64,000 nt of DNA from Hordeum vulgare subsp. vulgare (lineage: Eukaryota > Streptophyta > Magnoliopsida > Poales > Poaceae): the NCBI RefSeq assembly GCF_904849725.1, contig NC_058521.1, positions 435,630,676-435,694,675 on the forward strand, in the 5' to 3' direction. Positions 1 to 10,228 of the stretch are shown in pieces. The notes under the pieces were generated by a model, which had not been told where the DNA came from, made no database searches, and worked only from the letters and a program-made list of their open reading frames with translations. The first letter of the stretch is position 1. Every line of letters begins with the position of its first letter. Made by a program: the position numbers and the translations under genes.

Positions 1-1
1 G

Positions 2-841
2 CGCAACTGCCCCAAGTATCTCGCTGATAAGAAGGCGACCCAGGAAAAATCAGGTATATTCGATATACATGTTATTGATGTGTACTTAACCAGCTCTCGT
101 AGTAGTGCCTGGGTATTCGATACCGGTTCTATTGCTCATATTTGCAACTCGAAGCAGGAACTACGGAATAAGCGAAGACTAACGAAGGATGAAGGGATGA
201 TGCATGTGGGAAATGGTTCCAAGGTTCATGCAATCGTCATCGGCACAGTTTCACTTCAGTTACCATCAGGATTAGTTGTGAACTTAAATAAATGTTATTT
301 AGTGTCTGCGTTAAGCATGAACATTATATCTGGATCTTGTTTATTGCGAGATGGTTACTTGTTTAAGTCAGAGAATAATGGTTGTTCTATTTCTATGAGT
401 AATATCTTTTATGGTCGTGCACCCAATGTGTGAGGATTGTTCATATTGAATCTTGATAGCGATAATACACATATACATAACATTGAGACCAAAAGAGTTA
501 GAGTTAACAATGATAGCGCCATGTTTTTGTGGCACAGCCGCTTAGGTCATATTGGTGTAAAGCGCATGAAGAAACTCCATAGCGATGGACTTTTGGAGTC
601 ACTTGACACGTGCGAACCATGCCTCATGGGCAAGATGACTAAGACTCTGTTCTCCGGAACAATGGAGCGTGCAAGTGACTTGTTGGAAATCATACATACC
701 GATGTGTGCAGTCCGATGAGTGTGGAGGCGCGCGGCGGATATCGTTATTTTCTCACCTTCACTGACGATTTGACTAGATATGGTTATGTCTACTGGATGA
801 AGCACAAGTCTGAAATGTTTGAAAAGTTCAAGCAATTTTAG
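2..841 (+). pseudogene. Copia Gag tail, protease and pre-integrase region (broken)
   Basis: Frame 2 is open from the window edge. It starts in the tail of a CCHC knuckle (Asn-Cys-Pro-Lys near 5-16). The aspartic protease active site Asp-Thr-Gly-Ser is at 119-130. A TGA at 431-433 interrupts the frame, which then continues in the same phase into the pre-integrase region, with a WHSRLGH-type His motif near 530-550 and a CEPC zinc motif near 610-621. The first catalytic Asp of integrase is at 701-703. A second in-frame stop, TAG, is at 839-841. The protein would be cut from a longer polyprotein, so there is no start codon of its own. Two nonsense codons in one frame show decay. Confidence 0.88.
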
Positions 842-1672
842 AGTGAAGTTGAAAATCATCGTAACCAGAAGATCAAGTTCCTACGATCTGATCGTGGGGG
901 TGAATATCTGAGTTTCGAGTTTGGTGCTCACTTAAGACAATGTGGAATTGTTTCACAGTTGACACCACCTGGAACACCACATCGTAATGGTGTGTCTGAA
1001 CGTTGTAATCGTACTTTATTAGAGATGGTGCGATCTATGATGTCTCTTACCGATTTTCCGTTATATTTTTGGGGTTATGCATTAGAGACACATGCATTCA
1101 CTTTAAATAGGGCACCATCAAAATCCATTGAGACGACACCATACGAACTGTGGTATGGCAAAAGACCAAAGTTGTCGTTTCTTAAAGTTTGGGGATGTGA
1201 TGCTTATGTCAAAAAGCTTCAGCCTGAAAAGCTGGAACCCAAAGCGGAAAAGTGTGTCTTTATAGGTTACCCAAAAGAGACAGTTGGGTATACCTTCTAT
1301 CTCAAATCCGAGGCCAAAGTGTTTCTTGCTAAAAATAGAGCTTTTCTTGAGAAGGAGTTTCTCTCGAAAGAATTGAGTGGGAGGAAGATAGAACTTGATG
1401 AGGTTGTCGAACCTCTAATCCCTCTAGATGGTGGCGCAGAGCAAGGGGAAACCCCTGTTGCTGCAGCGCCGGTTGAGGAGCAAGTTGATGATGACGATCA
1501 TGAAACTTCGGATCAAGTTGCTATCGGACCTCGCAGGTCGACAACATCACGTACTGCTCGTGAGTGGTACGGTAATCCTGTCTTAACGATAATGTTGTTA
1601 GACAACAATGAACCTGTGAATTATGAAGAAACAATGGTGGGCCCGGATCCCAACAAATGGTTGGAGCCATGA
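842..1672 (+). pseudogene. Copia integrase core and C-terminal region (broken)
   Basis: The same frame continues after the TAG. The integrase core has Asp at 701-703 (upstream of the stop), Asp at 890-892 in the motif RSDRGGEY, and Glu at 998-1000 in NGVSERCN. The spacing between the last two is 35 residues, the DD35E signature. The part after the core (1200-1500) contains the GYPKETVGY-type motif and an acidic linker rich in Asp and Glu, as is usual between integrase and RT in this superfamily. The frame ends in TGA at 1670-1672. The RT begins in another phase, so one base is missing or two are extra near this point. Confidence 0.88.
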
Positions 1673-1710
1673 AGTCCGAGATAGGATCCATGTACGAGAA
1701 CAAAGTGTGA

Positions 1711-3183
1711 ACTTTGGAAGTACTACCTGAAGGCCGCAAGGCTATTCAGAACAAATGGATCTGTAAGAAGAAGACAGACGCAGACGGTAATGTGACTGTT
1801 TATAAAGCTCGACTTGCGGCGAAGGGTTTTTCACAAGTTCAAGGACTTGACTACGATGAGACTTTCTCACCGGCAGTGATGCTTAAGTCCGTCCGAATCA
1901 TGTTAGCAATAATTGCCTTTTACGATTATGAAATCTGGCAGATGGATGTCAAAACGGCGTTCCTTAACAGTTCTCTTAAGGAAGAGTTGTATATGATGCA
2001 ACCTGAAGGTTTTGTTGATCCAAAGAATGCTAACGAAGTATGCAAGCTCCAGCGATCCATTTATGGACTGGTGCAAGCATCTCGAATTTGGAATAAGCGC
2101 TTTGATGAGGTGATCAAAGCATTTGGGTTTATACAAGTGGTTGGAGAATCTTGTATTTACAAGAAAGTGAGTGGGAGCTCTGTGGCGTTTCTTATATTAT
2201 ATGTGGATGACATATTGCTGATTGGAAACAACGTGGAGCTTTTGGAGAACATAAAGGATTACTTGAATAAAAGTTTCTCTATGAAGGACCTAGGAGAAGC
2301 TGCTTACATTCTAGGCATTAGGATCTATAGGGATATATCGAAACGTCTGATAGGACTTTCACGAAGCACATACCTTGATAAAGTTTTGAAGAAGTTCAAA
2401 ATGGATCAGTCCAAGAAAGGGTTCTTGCCAGTATTACAAGGTATAAAATCGAGCAAGACTCAGTGCCCAGCAACTACGGAAAATAGAGAACAAATGAGTT
2501 CCGTCCCCTATGCTTCAGCCGTAGGTTCTATCATGTATGCAATGCTCTGCACTAGACCAGACGTTAGCTTGGCCATAAGTATGGCAGGCAGGTTTCAGAG
2601 TAATCCAGGAGTGGATCACTCGACGACGGTCAAGAATATTCTGAAGTACCTGAAAAGGACTAACGAAATGTTTCTCGTGTATCGAGGTGACAAAGGGCTC
2701 ATCGTAAAAGGTTACGTCAATGCAAGTTTTGACACCGATCTGCATGACTCTAAGTCACAAACCGGATACATATTTATTCTTAATGGGGGTGCGGTAAGCT
2801 AGTGCAGTTCCAAGCAGAGCGTCGTAGCAGATTCTACATGTGAAGCGGAGTACATGGCTGCCTCGGAGGCCGCAAAGGAGGGTGTCTGGATGAAGAAGTT
2901 CATGACAGATCTTGGAGTTGTGCCAAGCGCACTAGATCCATTGACTCTGTTATGTGACAACACTGGTGCCATTGCCTTAGCAAAGGAACCAAGGTTTCAC
3001 AAGAAGACCACACAAATCAAACGACGTTTCAACCTCATCCGTGACTACGTCGAAGGAGAGGACGTGAATATTTGCAAAGTGCACACGGATCTGAATGTAG
3101 CAGAACCGCTGACTAAACCTCTTCCACGGGCAAAACATGATCAACACCAAAACTGTATGGGTGTTCGATTTATTACAATGTAA
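1711..3183 (+). pseudogene. Copia reverse transcriptase and RNase H (broken)
   Basis: This frame follows a TGA at 1708-1710. RT motifs are clear: the first catalytic Asp is at 1945-1947 in QMDVKTAFLN, and the YVDD box is at 2200-2211. The RNase H domain starts around 2690 with a GYVNASFDTD motif. It is interrupted by TAG at 2800-2802 and resumes in the same frame with SSKQSVVADSTCEAEY, then a DNTGAIALA motif near 2956-2982, and ends at TAA 3181-3183. In the family this domain removes the RNA template strand. Both catalytic RT motifs are intact but the reading frame is not. Confidence 0.9.
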
Positions 3184-3226
3184 ATTGCATGGAGATGCGA
3201 GGACTAGATTATTTGACTCTAGTGCA

Positions 3227-3235
3227 AGTGGGAGA
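3227..3235 (+). other. polypurine tract next to the 3' LTR
   Basis: A short purine run (AGTGGGAGA) lies just upstream of the LTR start TGTTGG at 3237, one base away. In LTR retrotransposons this site primes plus-strand DNA synthesis. It is less pure than the best examples because of one T. Confidence 0.7.
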
Positions 3236-3236
3236 T

Positions 3237-5062
3237 TGTTGGAAATATGTCCTAGAGGCAATGATAAATAGTTATTATTATAATTCATGTTTAAAGATAA
3301 TCATTTATTATTCATGCTATAATTGTATTGAATAAAAACATAGATACATGTGTGGATACATAGACAAAACAATGTCCCTAGCAAGCCTCTAGTTAGCTAG
3401 CCAGTTGATCAATGATAGTCAAGGTTTTCTGACTATGTGCAAATGTTGTTGCTTGATAACTCGATCAATCATTAGGAGAATCATGTGATGGACTAGACCC
3501 AAACTATGAACGTAGCATATTGATCATGTCGTTTTATTGCTATAGTTTTCTGCGTGTCAAGTATTTGTTCCTATGACCATGAGATCATATAACTCACTCG
3601 CACCGGAGGAATACCTTGTGTGCATCAAACGTCACAACGTAACTGGGTGACTATAAAGGTGTTCTACAGGTATCTCCGAAGGTGTCCGTTGAGTTAGTAT
3701 GGATCAAGACTGGGATTTGTCACTCCGTGTGAAGGAGAGGTATTTTGGGGCCCACTCGGTAATACAACATCACACACAAGCCTTGCAAGCAATGTGACTA
3801 AGTGTAAGTCACTGGATCTTGTATTATGGAACGAGTAAAGAGACTTGCCACTAACGAAATTGAAATAGATATGCGGATACCGACGGTCGAACCTCGGGCA
3901 AGTAACATACCGAAGGACAAAGGGAATGACATACACGATTATATGAATTCTTGACACTGAGGTTCAACCGATAAGATCTTCGGAGAATATGTAGGATCCA
4001 ATATGGGCATCCAGGTTCCGCTATTGGATATTGACCGAGGAGTACCTCGGGGCATGTCTACATAGTTCTCGAACCCGCAGGGTCTGCACACTTAAGGTTC
4101 GGCGATGTTTTAGTATAGTTGAGTTATATGTGTGGTTAACAATTGTTGTAGAGAGTCCCGGATGAGATCACAGACGTCACGAGAGTTTCCGGAATGGTCC
4201 GGAGACGAAGATTGATATATAGGATGACTTCATTTGGTTACCGAAAAGTTTTCGGGCATTACCGGAAATGTACCGGGAGTGACGAATGGGTTCCGGAAGT
4301 TCACCGGGAGGGGAGCAACCCTCCCGGGGGAAGCCCAAAGGACCTATGGTTGGCGCATCAGCCCTTAGTGGGCTGGTGGGACAGCCCAAGAGGGCCTATG
4401 CGCTAGGAAGAGAAAAACTAAAGAAAAAAAAGGAAAGGTGGGAAGGAAGAGAAGGACTCCACTTTCCAATCCTAGTTAGAATAGGATTGGAGTAGGACTC
4501 CTCCTCCTCCCTAGCCGGCGCACCCTTGAGGGCTTGGCCCTCAAGGAAAGTATCCTCCCCCTCCGTCCTATATATAGTGGTGATTTAGGGCTGATTTGAG
4601 ACAACTTTTGCCACGTGCAAGTCAGATCTAGACACCATAGTTTTACCTCTAGATCGTATTTCTGCGGAGCTCGGGCGGAGCCCTGCAGGAGTAGATCCTT
4701 CACCACCACCGGAGCACTGTCACGCTGCTGGAGAACTCATCTACTTCTCCGTCTTGCTTGCTGGATCAAGAAGGTCGAGATCATCGTCGAGCTGTACGTG
4801 TGCTGAACGCGGAGGTGCCGTCCGTTCGGCACTAGATCGGAGCGGATCGTGGGACGGATCGCGGGATAGATCGTGGGACGGTTCATGGGGCGGATCGACG
4901 AACGTGAGGACGTTACACTACATCAATTGCGTTTCTTAACGCTTCGTGTTATGCGATCTACAAGGGTACATAGATCCAAATCTCCTCTCGTAGATGGACA
5001 TCACCATGATAGGTCTTCGTGCGCGTAGGAACTTTTTGTTTCCCATGCGACGTTTCCCAACA
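3237..5062 (+). repeat. 3' LTR of the BARE1/WIS/Angela-like element
   Basis: It begins TGTTGGAAATATG and ends TTTCCCAACA, giving a 6-bp inverted terminal repeat TGTTGG/CCAACA and the usual TG...CA ends. The length, 1,826 bp, is typical for this group. It contains a TATA-like promoter core at 4569-4576. Small open frames inside it on both strands show no family likeness and are not genes. The 5' LTR is not in the window, so the insertion cannot be dated here by LTR divergence. Confidence 0.9.
4569..4576 (+). promoter_or_regulatory. TATA box of the LTR promoter
   Basis: TATATATA sits about 1.33 kb into the LTR, in a pyrimidine-rich to G-rich transition. The position within the second half of a long LTR suits the known transcription start region of BARE1-type elements. 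In a 3' LTR this promoter would drive transcription outward into the sequence beyond 5062. Confidence 0.55.
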
Positions 5063-5440
5063 CATAGTATGAACACCGGTCGAACCTTATAATGAATCTA
5101 CATGCCCTCATAAGGAAGAACGTGTACCCGGTTCTGTTGAAGGAGAAAAATGGCGGTCGTGTACACCCCGGCGAAGGCGAGGAAGATCAAGTACACACGC
5201 ATCGCGTTTGGAAAGGTCCGGTCGTTGTTTTCAAAGTTTTGGCGCGCAGCAATGGGGAAGAACGTGGAGAAAGAATAAAGGAGAATGGGGAGGGATCGAA
5301 ACGGAACGGTTGCAGGAAATTTGTGGCTGGGTTTACGCCTAGATTTTCGCGCCACACCAAATTTAGTGCAGTTTTTTGAAAAGGTTCGTTATGACGACGT
5401 GGACGAGTGCGGTCACCATGATGACATGACATCATACGAA
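5063..5440. other. unassigned intergenic DNA
   Basis: Three overlapping open frames of 85-97 codons on both strands have no recognisable domain and look fortuitous. Base composition is mixed, unlike the AT-rich stretch that follows. I see no LTR, inverted ends or RNA gene here. Confidence 0.4.
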
Positions 5441-5890
5441 TAGGACATAGAAAATCATTCAAACTTGGCATGGATTCCATCCATGGGTATGCTCACCTCC
5501 TTAAAAAAGTTGGAGTCATTTCAAGCATATCCAAAAATAGATCACGTTCAACGTAGGGTGTTCGGGTACGTCAGAAGTTTGAGAGGACATTATTTTCTTG
5601 CATCCTTGAAATGATCCTGATTTTGTCATCAGAGCCATGGATGACCAATTAAAGTCACCATGCCAAGTTGTTTTTGTTTTGATAATTTCTGCATTTGCTG
5701 GAGTTTTGTGAGTCAAAAAAGGCCGATAAATGACTAGATGTGTCACAACTTGTATATGGTGTCGGAAATCGATCAAACCTGACATAGATACCTACCATGG
5801 GAATGCCCTCATGGTTGCAAAATTTGGAATCATTTTAAGAATGTCCAACATTAGACCATGTTCAACGGAGGATGTTCGAATGTCCAACAC
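5441..5890. repeat. degenerate tandem duplication, 314-bp period
   Basis: Two diverged copies are visible. The CCATGGG at 5481-5487 is followed by TATGCTCACCTCC, an AAAAGTTGGAGTCATTT block and a ..CATGTTCAACG-like block; the same order recurs from CCATGGG at 5795-5801. The offset is 314 bp. A shorter direct repeat is nested at the end: ATGTCCAACATTAGACCATG at 5839-5858 and a near copy at 5880-5899. The family is not recognised. Confidence 0.6.
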
Positions 5891-6300
5891 TAGAACATGG
5901 TCTAGATGCACAAATAAAGTAAACATAGTAATTAGAAACACTGAGTTGTCCTAATCGGTTATAATGGGTAAAAGTAATCTAAGAACTACATCGTTTGAAT
6001 TCTACAGTATGTACCTTTTTTAAATGATTAATAAAAGAAAAAGAAATGATCCAAACCTAGGATGAAGGGGTGTGTGTGACAGTATGTGTGACTACTTCCT
6101 ATACAACAGGAGCACCTAGTCACTGCTTGATATACTAGTTAGCGGGCGCAACGCTTGCACGCAACCTTTGATGGGCCAAGTCCTCGCTTGCTGCGCTAGT
6201 TAGTGAACACATCCCTCGCACACCACCTCTCATGGGTCCATCCAACAAAACGAGCGATTAGTTGTTGCTCATCAAGAGCATACGCCCGATCATTTCTTCG
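5891..6300. other. unassigned intergenic DNA with a small hairpin
   Basis: There is no convincing gene. CTAGTTAG occurs twice (near 6134 and 6209) in otherwise GC-richer sequence, and GCTC-ATCAA-GAGC near 6268-6280 can form a short hairpin. This may be the edge of the AT-rich mobile-element remains that follow. Confidence 0.35.
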
Positions 6301-6800
6301 TGGTTCAACAAAAAAAATCTTCTTCATGATTGACCTGAACGGCAAGTTAACCATTGACTTTTAAAAAAGGTTCATCTTTGTGGAAAAGTTCATGGATTTG
6401 AAAAAAACGGATTTGCAAAATGTTTCAAATTTAAAATACCACGAATTGAAAAAACATGGACTTTGGAAAAGTTGTTGATTTTGGAAAAAGTTTTTCGATT
6501 TTGAAAAAAAAGTCCATCGACTTTGAAAAAGGTTCATCGAATTAGGGTAAAAAAGTACATTGATTTTGAATAAAGTAGATGAACTTTGAAAAAAGATCAT
6601 TATTATACAAAATATTTGATTTAGAAATAATTTGAAAAAGTTTGCACATTGCAAAAGAAAAGAAAAACAACCAAGAACAGGAAAAATAAAATAAAACCGA
6701 TCAAAACAATTTGAGAAACCAGAAAAAAGGAAAAAGAGAAAGAAAAAGGAAAAATAGGAAAAAGGAAAAAAGGAAAGAATTGAAGAACGTGAAAGAGGGA
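6301..6800. repeat. A-rich low-complexity array, left arm
   Basis: Irregular repeats of the type GTTCATCGATTTTGAAAAA fill 6360-6640, followed by a purine-rich tract (AGGAAAAAG-type) at 6650-6780. The reverse complement of this motif order recurs at 6940-7830, so this is one arm of a large imperfect inverted arrangement. Open frames here are products of the repeated motif. Confidence 0.65.
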
Positions 6801-6939
6801 ACTCCTTTTTTTCTGGCTAATCCTATTTAACGCTGCAAGCGTCGGTTTCTTCGATTTTCACCTCTCCGGGGCTTATCAGTGGTAACCCCCCCCCCCCCCC
6901 ACACACACAAACACACGGATACATATATTATTATATACG
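6801..6939. other. centre of the inverted AT-rich arms, with C15 tract
   Basis: This short, more GC-rich segment separates the two arms. It holds a perfect 5-bp hairpin ACGCT-GCA-AGCGT at 6830-6842, a CAGTGGTAAC sequence like a tRNA box A at about 6877, and a run of 15 C at 6886-6900 followed by an ACACAC tract. Confidence 0.5.
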
Positions 6940-7830
6940 TCATTCTTTTCGTTATCATCAATTCTTTCGTTTCTTCTTTTTTCATTTTCGGTTTTCCCTT
7001 TTTTCTGTTTTTTTGTTTTTGTTTTCTTTTCTTTTTAATTTCCCTTCTTACTCAGTCATTTATTTTTTCAATCCGTCCATAATTTTTTAAAATTGATGAA
7101 CTTTTTCTGAATTTAGTGAATTTTTTAAAATTTGATAAACTTTGTTTTCAAATTTGATGAACTCTTTCCGAATTTAGTGATTTTTTTAAAGTTTGATAAA
7201 CCTTGTTTTCAAATCCAATGAACTTTTTTTAATAAATCGATGAATTTTTTTTCAAAATTGATGATTTTTTTCCTTAAATTTGTGATTTTCTTTCAAAATG
7301 GTGAAATTTTTTCAAACTTGATGAACTTTTTCAAAATTCAGTGAACCTTTTTCAATTCCAATGATTTTTTTTGAAAATTCGATGAACTTTCTAGAAAAAT
7401 GTTGATTTTTTAAAAAATCCATTGAACTTTTTCCAGATCCAATGATTTCTTTTCTGAAAATTCGATGAACTTTTTAGAAAAAATGATGATCTTTTTTAAA
7501 ATCCACTGAACTTTTTTCAAATCGATGAACTTTTTTCAGATTTGATGAACTATTTATAAATCGATGAACTTTTTAAAATCCGCTGAATGAACTAGTTTTA
7601 AAATCGATGAACTTTTTGAAAATCCTCCGAACTCTTGTCAAATTTGATGAACAACTTTCAAAATTGATGAACATTTTTGAATTTGCATTGTTTTTTCAAA
7701 ATTGATGAACTTTTTTCGAACTCAGTGTAATTTTTCAAAATTGATGAAAGATTTTAAACTAACTATTTCTCCTAAAGTCCTGAACATTTTTCTCAAGTTA
7801 GTGAAGTTTTTTTATTTCATACACATTTTT
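6940..7830. repeat. T-rich low-complexity array, right arm
   Basis: A pyrimidine-rich tract (6940-7080) is followed by many irregular repeats of TTGATGAACTTTTTTCAAA (7080-7830), which is the reverse complement of the motif in the left arm. The order in both arms (motif repeats outside, homopurine or homopyrimidine tract inside) is mirrored. Similar arrays are frequent near the ends of cereal DNA transposons; the family here is not identified. Confidence 0.65.
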
Positions 7831-7911
7831 TGGAATATGTGAGCTCCATTCAAATAGTGCGGCCACTAGTGTTCATAACGAATGCGCGCTAGAACAACTC
7901 ACGAGCAATTA

Positions 7912-7986
7912 GATGTTGCAGTGGTATCGTAACCCTTCCGGCAGTGATGTGGCGTGAGTTTGATCCCCGTAGGCGTCTTTTTTTTA
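7912..7986 (+). other. tRNA-like relic with Pol III box A, box B and T-run
   Basis: GATGTTGCAGTGGTA (7912-7926) resembles box A, and GAGTTTGATCCCC (7956-7968) resembles box B, about 30 bases apart. A run of nine T follows at 7978-7986, like a Pol III terminator. The T-arm stem pairs poorly and no clean acceptor stem can be drawn, so this is not a working tRNA gene. A SINE head or a captured, degraded tRNA fragment within a transposon is more likely. Confidence 0.35.
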
Positions 7987-8027
7987 TAGATTTCATGATG
8001 TGTTACTTCAGTGTGCTAAGCGTTCAT

Positions 8028-8168
8028 GGGCCGGCCCAATAGTATGCTGCTGCGAGCGCCGGTTCGCTTCACCGGCGCTGAAGGCGCTGACTAGGGGTTC
8101 CCTTTTTTTCTCTGCGGCAGGGGGGGTCACTCCCACGCATTAGGGGGCGCTTGACTAGGCCGGCCCAA
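8028..8168. repeat. hairpin module with GGCCGGCCCAA repeats
   Basis: TGGGCCGGCCCA (8028-8039) is a 12-bp palindrome, and GGCCGGCCCAA recurs at 8158-8168, 128 bp on. Between them AGCGCCGGT (8055-8063) and ACCGGCGCT (8071-8079) form a perfect 9-bp stem with a 7-base loop, followed by TAGGGGTTCCC. A related module in the same orientation lies at 9994-10090. Such GC-rich hairpins beside AT-rich arrays suggest transposon ends. Confidence 0.5.
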
Positions 8169-8690
8169 CACCTTTTTTCTCTAGAAAAATCAGATAACTT
8201 CCTTTTTTCTGTTTCTTTTTTCCTTTTCTGCTTATTTCTTTTTTCTTTTCTTTGGCTCGTTTTTCTTCCCGTTTTCCTTTTTTTTTATCAAAATGAACAA
8301 ACGTTGAATTTCTCAATCATTTTTGAAAACATGAATGTTTTCTTTAAATCAGAGAAAATATTTGAAAGCGCAATAATTTTCTGAATGTTGAGAACAAATT
8401 TTGAAAAAGAAGAACAATTTTGAAAAATCCTGAACAAAGTTTCGACCGCAAACAAGTTTTTTTTTAAAACAACATTTTTCGAATCTTTTGAACAAATTTG
8501 AAAGCCCCGAACAAATTTGCAATCATGAACAATTTTTGAAAAGCACAAAAAAGTTTAGAATCTTGAGAAGAAATTTCGAAAATGAGAATATTTTTTGAAA
8601 AACATTTTAAAATGTCCAGAACAATTATTGCAAATCCAGAACATTTTTATAAAAACAAAAAACATTTTTGAAATTTGAAGAACAGTTTGT

Positions 8691-8741
8691 GAAAATCTAG
8701 AACATTATATGAAAATCTAGAACATTATATGAAAATCTAGA
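8691..8741. repeat. perfect 20-bp tandem repeat, 2.5 copies
   Basis: A 20-bp unit starting GAAAATCTAG is repeated exactly at 8691-8710 and 8711-8730, then 11 bases of a third copy at 8731-8741. Its exactness contrasts with the diverged surroundings, so replication slippage there is recent. Confidence 0.85.
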
Positions 8742-8869
8742 TCATGTTTTTAAAAAAGAAGGAACATTTTGCGAATTTGAAGAACATTTTTTGACAATCC
8801 AGAACATTTGCTGTTTATTTCCTATTTTTCGTTCGTTTTTCCTTTTGTTTTTGTATATGAAGCGAAAAC

Positions 8870-9440
8870 ATTAATTTGAAGAATAATTTATGAAAAGTTG
8901 TGAATAAATTTGGGAACGCGAACAATTTTTCAAAGCACGAATATTTTTTGAATCTTAAGAACTATATTTTGAAAAGGAGATCAATTTGGAAAAAACCCAA
9001 ACATATTTGAAAGCACGAACAAATTTTGAAAGCACTAACAGTTTTTGAATTTTGAGAACAAATTTTGACACTGAGAACGATTTTGAGAAATCGTGAGGAA
9101 ATACGAAAGCACGAACAATTTTTTAAAGTATGAACAATTTTTGAATCTTGAGAAGAAATTTTTGAAAAAGAGAACAATTTTTGAAAACCCAAACAAATTT
9201 AAAACCGCAAACAAATTTTGAAGCACTAACATTTTTTGAATTTTGAGAACAAATTTCGGAACCGAGAATAATTTCATAAAATCGTGAGCAAATTTGGAAG
9301 CGCAAAATTTTTGAAAGCCCGAACATTTTTGAAATCTTGAGAACAAAATTTGAAATGGAGAATAATTTTGAAAACCCAAACAAATTTGGAAACTTAAACA
9401 ATTTTGCACATTTTTTAAAATGGATATCAAATTTGAAATC
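8870..9440. repeat. higher-order repeat of about 190 bp, three diverged copies
   Basis: The same sequence of sub-motifs returns three times. A CCCAAAC(A) anchor occurs at 8996, 9188 and 9375 (spacings 192 and 187). A TTTTGAATTTTGAGAACAAA block at about 9043 and 9234 is 191 apart. The copies are clearly diverged. Confidence 0.6.
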
Positions 9441-9900
9441 ATAAAAAAATTGAATCTTGAATTTCTTTTTAAAACAACAACAATTTTGTAAAATCGTAAA
9501 TAAATTTGGAAGCCCGAACTATTTTTAAAATTTGTTTTAATCAAGAATAAATTTCCAAAGCAAGAACAATTTTCAAACATTTTTCTAATTTACAAACCAT
9601 ATCATTTTTTGGAAGACTCAAGCATTTTTTGAAAGTCCAGAACATTTTTTGGAAAATCCAGAACATTTTTTTAAAAAGCAACAACATTTTTCGAATTTGA
9701 AGAACGATTTTTTCCAAATTTACGAAAGAAGTTTTAAAAAGTGAAAGTTTTTGAGTTTGAAACCTTTTTAAGGGTAAGAACATATTTTGAAATTTAGTAA
9801 TATTTTTCGTATTTGAAGAACATGTTTTGAAAATCCAAAACATCTTTTGAAAATCCAAAACATTTTTAATACAGAAACAGAAAATTACAAAAATGAAACA

Positions 9901-10228
9901 TAAAAAATAAAGATTTAGAAACCTTCTAGAAGTTTCCTAAAACCGGAAAAACCCTGCTGGAAAAGATTCTCAAAACCGAGATCATTGAATAAATGGGCCA
10001 GTCCAATAGAATCCTTCGCCGTTGAAGCCACCAGGTCGTGTGCGTTGCTCGACTATTTACCGCAAAAAGCGGCAAATAGGGGATTCCCGTGAAAGAGGCA
10101 TGTGAACACATCAGATGATCTGGATGGAAAAAAAGATGGGCCATCCCAGCTTGCCGTACAGGTGTACATCGTGTTTGATGGACAAAGATTTTCTGATACA
10201 TGATCATCATTTCTGAGAAAGTCAATTC
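9901..10228. repeat. second hairpin module and flanking DNA
   Basis: TGGGCCAGTCCAATAG at 9994-10009 matches the first 16 bases of the module at 8028 with two differences. CTATTTACCGC (10053-10063) and GCGGCAAATAG (10069-10079) form an 11-bp stem with one mismatch and an AAAAA loop, followed by GGGATTCCC. The rest (10090-10228) has no recognised content; open frames here have no family likeness. Confidence 0.45.

Larger units (their letters stand above)
1..5062 (+). mobile_element. BARE1/WIS/Angela-like Copia LTR retrotransposon, 3' part, decayed
   Basis: The window opens inside the element, at the last residues of the Gag zinc knuckle. It continues through protease, integrase, RT and RNase H, then a polypurine tract and a complete 3' LTR. 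The order PR-IN-RT-RH defines Ty1/Copia. The LTR length of 1,826 bp and its ends TGTTGG...CCAACA fit the BARE1/WIS/Angela group of Triticeae; I recognise this from the general look of the LTR, not from an alignment. The coding part has stops at 431-433, 839-841, 1708-1710 and 2800-2802 and a frame change near 1670, so it is not autonomous. The 5' LTR and most of Gag lie outside the window, so the target-site duplication cannot be checked; the 5 bases after the LTR are CATAG (5063-5067). Confidence 0.9.
8280..9900. repeat. A-rich low-complexity array (GAACAATTTTGAAA type)
   Basis: About 1.6 kb of irregular repeats of GAACAATTTTTGAAA and variants, with a pyrimidine-rich interruption at 8810-8860. 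Long minus-strand open frames (for example 181 codons at 9035-9580) result from the repeated motif, giving Phe, Cys and Ser rich translations, and are not genes. Two more regular substructures, at 8691-8741 and 8870-9440, are listed separately. Confidence 0.65.

Noticed and set aside
4177..4709. Small open frames of 61-77 codons within the LTR
   Set aside because: They overlap on both strands inside the LTR and show no conserved domain.
5092..5480. Three overlapping open frames of 85-97 codons on both strands
   Set aside because: No motif, no family likeness, mutually overlapping; probably chance.
6361..6654. 97-codon minus-strand frame rich in Phe and Asn
   Set aside because: Product of the repeated TTGAAAAAGTTCAT motif in low-complexity DNA.
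6886..6900. C15 homopolymer as a functional site
   Set aside because: A lone mononucleotide run next to an AC tract is ordinary slippage-prone DNA, and its length may be a sequencing estimate.
9035..9580. 181-codon minus-strand frame, Phe/Cys/Ser rich
   Set aside because: The translation is a periodic reading of the GAACAATTTTGAAA-type repeat; no start context or domain.
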